A stretch of 35,257 bases of DNA, taken from the NCBI GenBank assembly GCA_015060405.1, contig SUYN01000021.1, forward strand, positions 1 through 35,257. The letters run 5' to 3'. This document shows, in pieces, positions 1-7,147 of the stretch. The notes beneath the pieces are model-generated. The model did not search any database. It saw only the letters and a program-made list of their open reading frames with translations, and was not told the DNA's origin. The stretch's first letter is position 1. Each line of letters starts with the position of its first letter. Source of the stretch: Bacteroidales bacterium (GTDB lineage Bacteria; Bacteroidota; Bacteroidia; Bacteroidales; UBA932). Made by a program: the position numbers and the translations under genes.

Positions 1-1
1 G

Positions 2-75
2 TAGCGGGACGCAGGATTGAACTGCGGACCTCATGATTATGAATCATGCGCTCTAACCAGCTGAGCTATCCCGCC
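2..75 (-). tRNA. tRNA-Met-like, anticodon CAU
   Basis: Read on the minus strand, a full cloverleaf folds: acceptor stem GGCGGGA/UCCCGCU (the outermost pair is G-U), D stem GCUC/GAGC, anticodon stem CAUGA/UCAUG with loop UUCAUAA, and T stem CGCAG/CUGCG with loop UUCAAUC. The anticodon is CAU. This could be elongator Met, or Ile2 if the C is modified to lysidine. It is unlikely to be the initiator, which normally has an unpaired 1-72 position. It lies downstream of tRNA-Gln and was probably co-transcribed with it. The unit may continue past the left edge. Confidence 0.93.
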
Positions 76-96
76 ATGACTTATGTCAAAATGTTG

Positions 97-167
97 TTGA
101 GATAGAAGGACTCGAACCCTCACTGACAGAGCCAGAATCTGTAGTGCTACCATTACACCATATCTCA
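97..167 (-). tRNA. tRNA-Gln, anticodon CUG
   Basis: The minus strand folds with acceptor stem TGAGATA/TATCTCA (all seven pairs perfect), anticodon stem ACAGA/TCTGT enclosing loop TTCTGGC (anticodon CTG), and a T loop containing TTCGAGT. The discriminator base is A and CCA is not encoded. The U1-A72 first pair is typical of bacterial tRNA-Gln. It is the first gene after the promoter at 198-228 and is followed 21 nt later by the CAU tRNA. Confidence 0.95.
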
Positions 168-197
168 ATTTGGCTTCCCTTTTTTGAATTGGGACTG

Positions 198-228
198 CAA
201 AGGTATGAATGTTTTATTAAAATGCAAA
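198..228 (-). promoter_or_regulatory. Promoter of the tRNA operon
   Basis: On the minus strand TTTG (225-228) is followed after exactly 19 nt by TACCTTTG (198-205). This is a full match to the Bacteroidota housekeeping promoter (TTTG, about 19 nt, TAnnTTTG). The predicted transcription start is about 30 nt before tRNA-Gln. Confidence 0.85.
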
Positions 229-256
229 ACTTTTTTCAAAAAAATTCATGTTAGGC

Positions 257-312
257 TGTTACCCGACGGTCGTTCATGGAAATTCATGGACGCTCATGGC
301 CATTAGGTAACA
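257..312. repeat. Hairpin enclosing three 10-bp direct repeats
   Basis: TTCATGG (273-279), TTCATGG (283-289) and CTCATGG (293-299) recur at an exact 10-bp period. They are enclosed by the inverted pair TGTTACC (257-263) and GGTAACA (306-312). The element lies between the tRNA promoter and the 3' end of the deformylase gene. Its function is unknown. Helical-turn spacing would suit a protein-binding site. It is downstream of one minus-strand unit and upstream of the next. Confidence 0.4.
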
Positions 313-376
313 AGGGACCGCCCGACTCACTCCTGGATTGCCCGACCAACCCAGAGGCCTCCCAGTTGCTGTGGGG

Positions 377-1018
377 TCAGAGCCTGTCTATATACAGGAT
401 GCCGTCGAGGTGGTCGATTTCATGCTGGAAGATCACGGCAGTGAAGCCTCGGACGGTGTCGCGGACTGTCTGCAGGCTGCCTTCTTCAGAACCTCTGGCT
501 GTTGAGGTGTATTCGATCACGATCTCCTGTGAGCGGAGGACATCGCCGCGGCGGTCCGGGACGGACAGGCACCCTTCGGGGCCGAGGGCGAGGGAGTCCG
601 ACGCGTGGACTATGCGGATGTTGGGGTAGACCTCGAAAGGTTCACCGGGCCTGTCGAATCTTTGTACGGCCACGACCCTGCGGTTGAGTCCGACCTGTGG
701 GCCGGCTATCCCGACTCCGTCTTGTGAGGGGTGGGAGACTGTGGCTATCATCAGCTTCGCCAGACGGGCGTAGTCTTCGGAGCGGAGCGCTGCCTCAGAG
801 AGGTCGGTGCTCTGCGCACGGAGGACCTTGAGGTCGAGGCTGTCGTCTATGGTCAGCACACGGAGCAGGCTGTCCGAACTGTGTATGATACGGATCTCTT
901 CGGCTGTGAGATCCGAAGGGACTTGCGTCTGTCCGGACTCTTTCATGTTCATGACGAAGATAATGGACATCACGGCCAGGCAGGCTGCTGACAGGAGTAT
1001 GGCTGTTTTGCGGGACAT
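377..1018 (-). CDS. Peptide deformylase family protein with N-terminal membrane anchor
   Basis: Peptide deformylases remove the formyl group from the N-terminal Met of new proteins, using a metal ion. All three family motifs are present: GVGIAGPQ (residues 101-108, usually GxGLAAPQ), EGCLS (148-152, metal ligand Cys150) and QHEIDHLDG (198-206, metal ligands His199 and His203, catalytic Glu200). The catalytic core is intact. The unusual part is about 55 extra N-terminal residues with a hydrophobic segment at 6-23 preceded by Arg-Lys. The positive-inside rule would place the enzyme domain outside the inner membrane. Cys13 follows LLSAA and resembles a weak lipobox, but the hydrophobic stretch before it is very short. 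The gene starts 11 nt after ispF and is probably in its operon. I infer a paralogue of the housekeeping Def, so no symbol is assigned. Confidence 0.85.
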   Translation of the reverse strand: MSRKTAILLSAACLAVMSIIFVMNMKESGQTQVPSDLTAEEIRIIHSSDSLLRVLTIDDSLDLKVLRAQSTDLSEAALRSEDYARLAKLMIATVSHPSQDGVGIAGPQVGLNRRVVAVQRFDRPGEPFEVYPNIRIVHASDSLALGPEGCLSVPDRRGDVLRSQEIVIEYTSTARGSEEGSLQTVRDTVRGFTAVIFQHEIDHLDGILYIDRL

Positions 1019-1029
1019 ATTGATTTCCG

Positions 1030-1524
1030 TTAGAGTGAACCAGTTTCAGGACCGGCCAGCAGGGCAACGGCGTAGACTTCGCAGCCTTCCCCGCGACCGA
1101 CGAAGCCGAGCTTCTCTGTCGTGGTCGCCTTGACCGAGACATTCCCGACCGGGATCTGCATGATCTCTGCCAGACATTCGCGCATGGGAATTATATAGGG
1201 AGCAAGTTTAGGCCTCTGCATGGCGATGGTTATGTCCGCATTGACCACTGTCCATCCTTTCGACCTGATCAGCTCCATCACTCTGCCGAGAAGGATCTTG
1301 CTGTCGATTCCGGCAAATTCGTCCGAAGTGTCAGGGAAGTGTTTCCCTATGTCTCCCAGGGCAAGGGCTCCAAGCAGGGAATCACAAAGCGCGTGTATGG
1401 CGACGTCGCCGTCTGAATGTGCGATGCAGCCGACAGGGCTGTCGATCCTTACGCCTCCGAGCCACAGCGGAAGCCCTTCTGCCAGAGCATGCACGTCATA
1501 TCCGTTTCCTATCCTGATGTTCAT
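1030..1524 (-). CDS. ispF: 2-C-methyl-D-erythritol 2,4-cyclodiphosphate synthase
   Basis: IspF converts CDP-methylerythritol 2-phosphate to the cyclodiphosphate in the non-mevalonate (MEP) isoprenoid pathway and works as a cytoplasmic homotrimer. The 164-residue product has the usual length. The zinc-binding GYDVH motif is at residues 8-12 (Asp10, His12), the HSDGD motif starts at His36 with the third ligand at His44, DIGKHFPDT follows, and the C-terminal TTTEKLGFVGRGEG substrate loop is intact. A TACATTTG -7 box lies 38 nt upstream. It is the first gene of a likely two-gene unit with the anchored deformylase homologue. Confidence 0.97.
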   Translation of the reverse strand: MNIRIGNGYDVHALAEGLPLWLGGVRIDSPVGCIAHSDGDVAIHALCDSLLGALALGDIGKHFPDTSDEFAGIDSKILLGRVMELIRSKGWTVVNADITIAMQRPKLAPYIIPMRECLAEIMQIPVGNVSVKATTTEKLGFVGRGEGCEVYAVALLAGPETGSL

Positions 1525-1562
1525 GATACTCGAGTTTCGATAAGTAATTCAAATAATATCCG

Positions 1563-1570
1563 CAAATGTA
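1563..1570 (-). promoter_or_regulatory. -7 box of the ispF unit
   Basis: The minus strand reads TACATTTG, a perfect TAnnTTTG match, 38 nt upstream of the ispF ATG. No clear -33 TTTG is visible. It is divergent from the mutL-operon promoter and only 12 nt from it. Confidence 0.65.
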
Positions 1571-1582
1571 AATAAAAAACCT

Positions 1583-1590
1583 TAATTTTG
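1583..1590 (+). promoter_or_regulatory. -7 box of the mutL operon
   Basis: TAATTTTG matches TAnnTTTG. The predicted transcription start is near 1597, which coincides with the first base of the hairpin at 1597-1617. Confidence 0.65.
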
Positions 1591-1596
1591 CTCTTT

Positions 1597-1617
1597 GGCG
1601 GTGCTGCACGTGCCGCC
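1597..1617 (+). other. 5'-terminal mRNA hairpin of the mutL operon
   Basis: GGCGGUGC (1597-1604) pairs with GUGCCGCC (1610-1617) around the loop UGCAC, giving 8 bp. Two of these are G-U pairs that form only in RNA copied from this strand. Its position at the predicted 5' end suggests an mRNA-stabilising or regulatory cap hairpin. No known riboswitch is recognised. Confidence 0.45.
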
Positions 1618-1654
1618 GATGATAGTATAAAATAAAACAGAATATACAAAGGAT

Positions 1655-1960
1655 ATGGGATTCAGTTTCAACTTTTTCGGAACGCAGGAGGTGCGCAAGT
1701 TCAGCTACAAGCCGCGTTTCTACGACCCTGAGGCAGAGGAGAGAAGGAAGAAATATGGTGATTTCACAAAGCCGAAGGAGGAGGGATATGTCCCCGGCAA
1801 GCATGTCAGGGGCAGTTTCCGTGACGGCAACTATCAGAGGACACAGGAAATAGGACGGAATCAGAAGATTGTGGGAGTAGTCACTATGATCCTGCTCTTT
1901 GCTGTGGTCTTCCTGCTTTTAAAATATTTCCCTGTCCTGGTGGATTCCCTTACAAAGTAG
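1655..1960 (+). CDS. Small single-pass membrane protein preceding mutL
   Basis: This 101-residue protein has a charged N-terminal two thirds, including a Tyr/Arg-rich YKPRFYDPEAEERRKKYGDF stretch at about residues 18-37. A single C-terminal transmembrane segment lies at about 75-93. It has no signal peptide, so the charged part should face the cytoplasm. The stop is 3 nt before the mutL ATG, so the two are translationally close. I recall similarly sized proteins with a C-terminal membrane segment in the same place in other Bacteroidales, sometimes mislabelled as a riboflavin synthase subunit. I see no support for such an enzyme. Function unknown. Confidence 0.8.
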   Translation: MGFSFNFFGTQEVRKFSYKPRFYDPEAEERRKKYGDFTKPKEEGYVPGKHVRGSFRDGNYQRTQEIGRNQKIVGVVTMILLFAVVFLLLKYFPVLVDSLTK

Positions 1961-1963
1961 GAA

Positions 1964-3874
1964 ATGGATATAAGGATATTACCAAGCAATATTGCGAATA
2001 TGATTGCCGCGGGAGAGGTCGTGCAGAGACCTGCGTCCGTGGTGAAGGAGCTTATGGAGAATGCGGTGGATGCCGGTGCAGATCAGGTCACGGTCGTGAT
2101 CCAGGATGCCGGCAGGACCATGATTCAAGTTATAGACAACGGATGCGGAATGTCTCCTGACCAGGCCGTCCTGTGCTTCGAGCGTCATGCGACATCAAAG
2201 CTCTCGTCGGCAGAAGACCTCCAGAACATCCTGACCTTCGGTTTTCGCGGCGAGGCGTTGGCGTCGATTGCGGCTGTGGCCGAAGTGACGCTCAAGACCC
2301 GCAGGGAGGAGGACGAGGTCGGATGCATGGTAGAGTTCGCTGACTCGCAGCATGTCTCTACAGAATTGACGGCTTCTCCGAGAGGGGCCAACTTCATGGT
2401 GCGCAACCTTTTCTACAATGTTCCGGCACGAAGGAAGTTTCTCAAGTCGGACAATGTGGAGTTCAAGCATATAGTTTCAGAGTTCACCAGGGTGGCTCTG
2501 ACACGCCCTGACATAGGGTTCACCCTCACTCACAACAACAGGGACGTGTTTGTCCTGAGACCGGCCAAATCATTGAAGTTCAGGATCCAGGACGTGCTCG
2601 GATCCAATGTGGTGAATGACGTTGTGGACATACAGGCGCAGACTTCTGTAGTGGGCATATCAGGCTATGTCGGAAGGCCGGCCTCTGCAAAGAAAGGACT
2701 GGGCAACCAGTATTTCTTTGTGAACGGCCGCTATTTCCGCAGTCCCTATCTTCATAAGGCGGTGATGAAGGCATATGAGAACCTTATTCCCGAGGGAGTC
2801 ACACCTTCATATTTCATCTACCTTGACATCGACCCTCAGTCTGTGGATGTGAACATCCATCCGACCAAGACGGAGATCAAGTTCGAGGACGACAGCGTGA
2901 TCTTCCAGATCCTCTTCGCATGCATCAAGGAGTCGCTCGGAAAGAATTCCTTCGGCGACAGTATAGACTTCGACCGGGAGGGAGTGCCTGACATACCGGT
3001 GTTCAGCAAGGGCTTTGAGGAATTCCGTCCTGTGAACGAGCCGCAGCCGGGTGTGGATTCGTCGTATAATCCTTTCGACAATGACGGATTCCCGTCCGAA
3101 TCGAATTCTTTCGATAATTTCATAGACCTCGGAGGTTCAGGCCGCGCTGCTTCCGTGGCACCTCGTCAGTCCTCCTTCACAGACGACTGGGCTTCGGCAG
3201 GACAGGGCTTCGAGGAAGCTGCCTCCCGTCCGGTACCAGGCTATGATGTGGGAAGATTCATCGAGAAGCGTGACGACTACGGAAAGCTGTTCGAGGACAA
3301 GCTCACTCCCGGCAGGTCGATACTGACCGTCCAGGGCAGGTACATCGTGACCAACAGCCGTTCCGGCCTTATGGTGGTGAACATAGCGAGGGCGATGGAG
3401 AGGATTCTCTTTGACCGTTTCCTTGCCGCCATATCAAGAAACGGCCATGTGACCCAGACTTCACTCTTCCCTGTGACAGTGCAGGTCGGTGTGGAGAACA
3501 TGTGCCTTTTTGAAGAACATTCCCAGCTTCTTGCAAGTCTGGGATTTGACATAGCTCCTTTCGGAACAGACACGATAGTTGTCAACGGAGTGCCTGAGGG
3601 CTATAGCGCGGAGGCAGGAAAGGTCGTGTCCATGATAGGTGACATCCTGCTCATACTGTCGGAGGACCACAATGCGCTTCCGGAGATGATGGCTGCCAAT
3701 ATGGCTGCAAAATTTGCCCATCTGGGTTCTTTGAGCGGCGAGTCTGTCACAAATCCGGCTGAGGCACAAAGATTGATTGACCAGTTGTTCGCCTGTGAAA
3801 ACGCAGAATATACAAGTACGGGGCGCCGTATAATGGCACTTATCCCGATAGAGGAAATCGACAAGAAATTCTGA
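1964..3874 (+). CDS. mutL: DNA mismatch repair protein MutL
   Basis: MutL links mismatch recognition by MutS to strand processing. The 636-residue product has the full N-terminal GHKL ATPase: the VKELMENAVDAGA motif with catalytic Glu29 and Asn33, DNGCG at 58-62, and GFRGEAL at 93-99. The transducer domain runs to about residue 330. A low-complexity Asp/Ser/Pro-rich linker follows, then a C-terminal dimerisation domain from about 450. The metal-binding endonuclease motif DQHAxxER of many bacterial MutL proteins appears here as NIARAMER (473-480), losing the Asp and His. No CPHGRP-like motif is seen near the end. It therefore probably lacks its own nicking activity. It is the second gene of a four-gene operon. 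Confidence 0.96.
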   Translation: MDIRILPSNIANMIAAGEVVQRPASVVKELMENAVDAGADQVTVVIQDAGRTMIQVIDNGCGMSPDQAVLCFERHATSKLSSAEDLQNILTFGFRGEALASIAAVAEVTLKTRREEDEVGCMVEFADSQHVSTELTASPRGANFMVRNLFYNVPARRKFLKSDNVEFKHIVSEFTRVALTRPDIGFTLTHNNRDVFVLRPAKSLKFRIQDVLGSNVVNDVVDIQAQTSVVGISGYVGRPASAKKGLGNQYFFVNGRYFRSPYLHKAVMKAYENLIPEGVTPSYFIYLDIDPQSVDVNIHPTKTEIKFEDDSVIFQILFACIKESLGKNSFGDSIDFDREGVPDIPVFSKGFEEFRPVNEPQPGVDSSYNPFDNDGFPSESNSFDNFIDLGGSGRAASVAPRQSSFTDDWASAGQGFEEAASRPVPGYDVGRFIEKRDDYGKLFEDKLTPGRSILTVQGRYIVTNSRSGLMVVNIARAMERILFDRFLAAISRNGHVTQTSLFPVTVQVGVENMCLFEEHSQLLASLGFDIAPFGTDTIVVNGVPEGYSAEAGKVVSMIGDILLILSEDHNALPEMMAANMAAKFAHLGSLSGESVTNPAEAQRLIDQLFACENAEYTSTGRRIMALIPIEEIDKKF

Positions 3875-3878
3875 TGAT

Positions 3879-4580
3879 ATGAGTTATTATTCGTACGACA
3901 GCGGCCGCCGCGGCTTCATGAGCAATGTCCCGGTTGCAGTCAAGAACCTGATTATAATCAATACGCTCATCATGGTGATGACAGCATTGAATGAGCAGTT
4001 CATGTATGCGAACTTCGCGCTGTTCTATCCTACCTCACCTTTCTTCCACTGGTGGCAGCCGGTTACGCATATGTTCATGCATGGTGGATTCTGGCATCTC
4101 TTCTTCAACATGTACACCCTGTTCATATTCGGAAGTGCGCTGGAGCGTATATGGGGCCCCAAGAAGTTCCTGATCTTCTATTTTGTTACAGGTCTCGGGG
4201 CCGCCTTCATCCACACAGGTGTGGAATGGCTCCAGATGCAGCACTGGATGACTCAGGCTGCGGAAGGCTCGATGGCCGCCCAGGTTTCGATCCATGCTCT
4301 CAAGATGACTCCGACCGTGGGAGCTTCAGGAGCCATCTACGGAATCCTCATGGGATACGCGATGCTTTATCCGGATGCCGTCCTCACCCTTCTGTTCCCT
4401 CCGGTGTCCATGAAGGCCAAATGGTTTGTCCTTGTCTTTGCGGCGATAGAACTCTTTACAGGCATTACAGGTGTCGGGGGAGGAATCGCCCACTTCGCAC
4501 ACCTTGGAGGACTGATATTCGGATTCCTTCTCATATGGTACTGGAAGAGGAAAAGGATGTTGTACAGCAGGATGGACTAA
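3879..4580 (+). CDS. Rhomboid family intramembrane serine protease
   Basis: Rhomboids cleave transmembrane substrates inside the membrane with a Ser-His dyad. The 233-residue protein has about six membrane segments. It carries the HGGFWHLFFNM loop/TM2 motif (68-78), the catalytic GASGAIYG motif with Ser150, and AHLGG with catalytic His208 (His205 sits one helix turn earlier). The length fits the minimal bacterial GlpG-like core without an N-terminal cytoplasmic domain. The ATG is 4 nt after the mutL stop, and the EEP gene follows after 12 nt. Rhomboid genes beside mutL are, to my knowledge, common in Bacteroidales. The substrate is unknown. Confidence 0.93.
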   Translation: MSYYSYDSGRRGFMSNVPVAVKNLIIINTLIMVMTALNEQFMYANFALFYPTSPFFHWWQPVTHMFMHGGFWHLFFNMYTLFIFGSALERIWGPKKFLIFYFVTGLGAAFIHTGVEWLQMQHWMTQAAEGSMAAQVSIHALKMTPTVGASGAIYGILMGYAMLYPDAVLTLLFPPVSMKAKWFVLVFAAIELFTGITGVGGGIAHFAHLGGLIFGFLLIWYWKRKRMLYSRMD

Positions 4581-4592
4581 AGGTTCCGCTAT

Positions 4593-5702
4593 ATGGCAAA
4601 GGCTAAGAAAAAGGGAAAGGAAAAGAAGCACAACCGCCTTTTCGGTGTGACCTCCAGAGTGCTGATGCTCATAGTGGCGGCGCTTCTGGCGTTGTCCTAT
4701 GTGTCGATTGTCATAAATCCTGCAAAGGTCTGGCCGGTCTCTCTTTCCGGAATACTTTTCGTGCCGCTGATGACACTGAACATCATCCTCCTTCTCTGGG
4801 CTGTCAAACGTCTTTCAGGATCCTTCGTGATTCCGCTTCTTGCCCTGATCCCTTCTTTCTTCTTCATCGGACGTTATGTCCAGCTGGGAACTGATGACGA
4901 AGGCGGAGCCGGACCTGAAGACCGGACCGTGAAGGTGATGACCTGGAATGTCGGGCGTTTCGCCCTTCAGGATGAGGAATCAGGCATAATGAATATGGAA
5001 CAATGCGCAGATTCCATCTTTGATTTCATCCTGGCACAGGATCCGGACATAGTCTGCCTTCAGGAGTTCAAGATCCGTAACGAGCAGAAAGTCAGAGAGT
5101 ATCTCCAGAGCAGGATGAAGGGATATGCGGTGGAATACTATATGTTTCCAAGCGCGGGAGGCTCTTTCGGAAATGTCACGTTGAGCCGTATCCCTGTCAG
5201 GGACAAGGGCAAGATAAAGTTCGATCAGAGTGCCAACCTCGCCATCTACACCGACCACGAAGTGGGGGACAGGCAGTTCCGTGTATACAACTGCCATTTT
5301 GAAAGTTACAACATATCCTTCACCGGCTTTGCGAAGGCAGTCCTTCAGCGCGACAATGACATCATAAATGAGACCGGCACAAAGGTCAAGCGTTCGATAA
5401 CCCGCCGTCCGAAGCAGGTGGACCAGGTCTTTTCCCACATAGAGGACTGTCCTGTCGAATCGTTCGTATGCGGAGACTTCAATGACAACCCGATGTCATA
5501 TACCTATTATCGCATGACCCGCGACAGAGAGGATTCGTTTGTGGAAGCCGGAAGAGGCTTCGGTGCGACCTATGCCCTTCTGTGGCCTATGCTCAGGATT
5601 GATTACATCCTTTATCCGTCAAGATATGACGCCGTCACCAACGAGATCCCGAGGGTGGAGCTTTCGGACCATTATCCCGTCATATCCGAAATAGAATTGT
5701 AG
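4593..5702 (+). CDS. Membrane-anchored endonuclease/exonuclease/phosphatase (EEP) family protein
   Basis: The EEP superfamily includes metal-dependent nucleases and phosphoinositide or other phosphodiesterases. The first 95 residues hold a Lys-rich cytoplasmic tail and three hydrophobic segments (about 22-42, 50-68, 76-92). The catalytic domain follows, with MTWNVGRF (metal-site Asn), VCLQEFK (metal-ligand Glu), GDFNDNP (catalytic Asp/Asn) and the C-terminal LSDHYPV (catalytic His). The topology suggests that the hydrolase domain is periplasmic. Substrate cannot be read from the sequence: extracellular nucleic acid or a phosphoester are both possible. It is the last gene of the mutL operon. 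Confidence 0.9.
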   Translation: MAKAKKKGKEKKHNRLFGVTSRVLMLIVAALLALSYVSIVINPAKVWPVSLSGILFVPLMTLNIILLLWAVKRLSGSFVIPLLALIPSFFFIGRYVQLGTDDEGGAGPEDRTVKVMTWNVGRFALQDEESGIMNMEQCADSIFDFILAQDPDIVCLQEFKIRNEQKVREYLQSRMKGYAVEYYMFPSAGGSFGNVTLSRIPVRDKGKIKFDQSANLAIYTDHEVGDRQFRVYNCHFESYNISFTGFAKAVLQRDNDIINETGTKVKRSITRRPKQVDQVFSHIEDCPVESFVCGDFNDNPMSYTYYRMTRDREDSFVEAGRGFGATYALLWPMLRIDYILYPSRYDAVTNEIPRVELSDHYPVISEIEL

Positions 5703-5770
5703 AAATATCAGGGTGTTATCTTTTAACCTTCAATTAATCAATAATTTATTACTTGCGAAACTTGAGTGAT

Positions 5771-6334
5771 ATGAAAGAAGAAATCAGCAAGGCTCTGGAC
5801 GTGCTCCGCAAGGGAGGCGTCATCCTGTATCCGACAGACACGGTGTGGGGCATCGGCTGCGATGCGACCAATCAGGAGGCTGTGGCCCGAGTCTATGAAA
5901 TAAAGAAGCGGGAAGACTCGAAGTCGCTTGTGCTGCTTGCAGCCGACATTGACATGATATGCCGATATGTGAAGGAAATCCCGGAGATGGCTGTCCAGCT
6001 GGTCGAGGTCAATGACAAGCCGATGACTATCATATATCCGGGCGCCCAAGGCCTTCCTGCGAATGCGGTGGCAGAGGACGGGACGGTGGCTATGAGGATT
6101 CCTATGATGGATTTCTGCCGTCAGCTTGCATCCAGGCTCGGCCGCCCGCTCGTGTCCACTTCGGCAAACATATCTGGTGAGCCGACTCCGAAGAAGTTCT
6201 CCGAGATCCCGCAGGAGATAAAGGGGGCCGTGGACCACATCGTGGATCCTTCTCTTGAAGCCGGCGCGACAGGCCGGGCCTCCTCCATCATAAAGGTGGG
6301 ACTTGACTATTCGATACAGATAATAAGGAAATAA
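5771..6334 (+). CDS. tsaC: L-threonylcarbamoyladenylate synthase (TsaC/Sua5/YwlC family)
   Basis: This enzyme makes threonylcarbamoyl-AMP from Thr, bicarbonate and ATP, the first step of t6A37 modification of tRNAs that read ANN codons. The YrdC-type fold is clear: GGVILYPTDTVWGIGCDATN near the N-terminus, KKREDSKSLVLL, and VSTSANISGEPTP. At 187 residues it is the short TsaC type, without the extra C-terminal Sua5 domain. The frame is also open back to a TTG at 5753. I chose the ATG at 5771 because alignment with the family starts there and a weak promoter-like TTACTTG overlaps the TTG. The gene converges on rsmE with only 2 nt between the stops. Confidence 0.94.
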   Translation: MKEEISKALDVLRKGGVILYPTDTVWGIGCDATNQEAVARVYEIKKREDSKSLVLLAADIDMICRYVKEIPEMAVQLVEVNDKPMTIIYPGAQGLPANAVAEDGTVAMRIPMMDFCRQLASRLGRPLVSTSANISGEPTPKKFSEIPQEIKGAVDHIVDPSLEAGATGRASSIIKVGLDYSIQIIRK

Positions 6335-6336
6335 GA

Positions 6337-7065
6337 TTATTCCATATATCGGAGATATACAGCGGAGACTGCCGTGAGAGCGGCGGTCTCTGTGCGCAGA
6401 CGGGAGGCTCCCAGATGAACCGGTATGAATCCGTGCTGTAACGCGAGCTCGGCTTCCGCTTTGGAGAAATCCCCTTCAGGCCCGATCATGACGGTGATCT
6501 CGCTCCCCTGATATCCCTTCAGCATCTCCTTGATGCTCCTGCGCGGTATGTCTTCGTCCTCGAAGCAGTATGCGATCAGCTTGAGGGAATCCTCTTGTCC
6601 TCCCTGTCCGGTTATGAATTCCTTTACTGACACAGGCTCGTTGACCACAGGAACGGCTGCCTTCAGGGACTGCTTGGTGGCGCTGATCAGTATCTTCTCC
6701 ACACGCGACGTCTTCAGTATCTTCCTTTCCGAATGCTCTCCGATCACAGGAGACAGCTCGTCGAATCCCATCTCGCAGGCCTTTTCGGCGAACCACTCGA
6801 ACCTGTCGTTGTTCTTGGTGGGGCAGACCGCCATGTGGAGCCTGTACGGATGTGATCCCCAGTCTCTCAAGCTCTCCAAGACCTGTGCGGTGACTTCCTT
6901 GTGGCTGTCTGAAACAATCCTGCACCTGTGTAGTGTACCGCCCCCGTCGATTACCGAGATCTCGTCTCCGCATCTGTGTCTGAGGACCTTTATGCAGTGG
7001 CCGGATTCGTCATGGTCAAGACGGCAGACCCCGCCTTCTATGTCTTTGGAGTAAAAGAGTTCCAT
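6337..7065 (-). CDS. rsmE: 16S rRNA (uracil1498-N3)-methyltransferase
   Basis: RsmE methylates U1498 of 16S rRNA using SAM. It has an N-terminal PUA-like domain (MELFYSKDI...HCIKVLRHRCGDEI) and a C-terminal SPOUT knot with the diagnostic MIGPEGDFSKAE and LGASRLRTETAA motifs. The frame is open to an ATG at 7089, but the TATATTTG promoter box at 7087-7094 overlaps that codon. The ATG at 7065, giving 242 residues and the family-typical start MELFY, must therefore be used. It is a single-gene unit convergent with tsaC. Confidence 0.95.
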   Translation of the reverse strand: MELFYSKDIEGGVCRLDHDESGHCIKVLRHRCGDEISVIDGGGTLHRCRIVSDSHKEVTAQVLESLRDWGSHPYRLHMAVCPTKNNDRFEWFAEKACEMGFDELSPVIGEHSERKILKTSRVEKILISATKQSLKAAVPVVNEPVSVKEFITGQGGQEDSLKLIAYCFEDEDIPRRSIKEMLKGYQGSEITVMIGPEGDFSKAEAELALQHGFIPVHLGASRLRTETAALTAVSAVYLRYME

Positions 7066-7086
7066 CGTAGTGAAAGTTTTGAAGGA

Positions 7087-7094
7087 CAAATATA
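7087..7094 (-). promoter_or_regulatory. -7 box of rsmE
   Basis: The minus strand reads TATATTTG (TAnnTTTG). The predicted start near 7080 lies upstream of the ATG at 7065 but downstream of the alternative ATG at 7089, so it decides the start codon. Confidence 0.65.
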
Positions 7095-7114
7095 AGAGTT
7101 TCTGGTCAAAATGC

Positions 7115-7122
7115 TAAATTTG
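7115..7122 (+). promoter_or_regulatory. -7 box of the acyltransferase/phosphodiesterase unit
   Basis: TAAATTTG matches TAnnTTTG and ends 25 nt before the ATG at 7148. It is divergent from the rsmE promoter 20 nt away. Confidence 0.65.
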
Positions 7123-7147
7123 CACGCGAATCAGATACTCGACCGAT

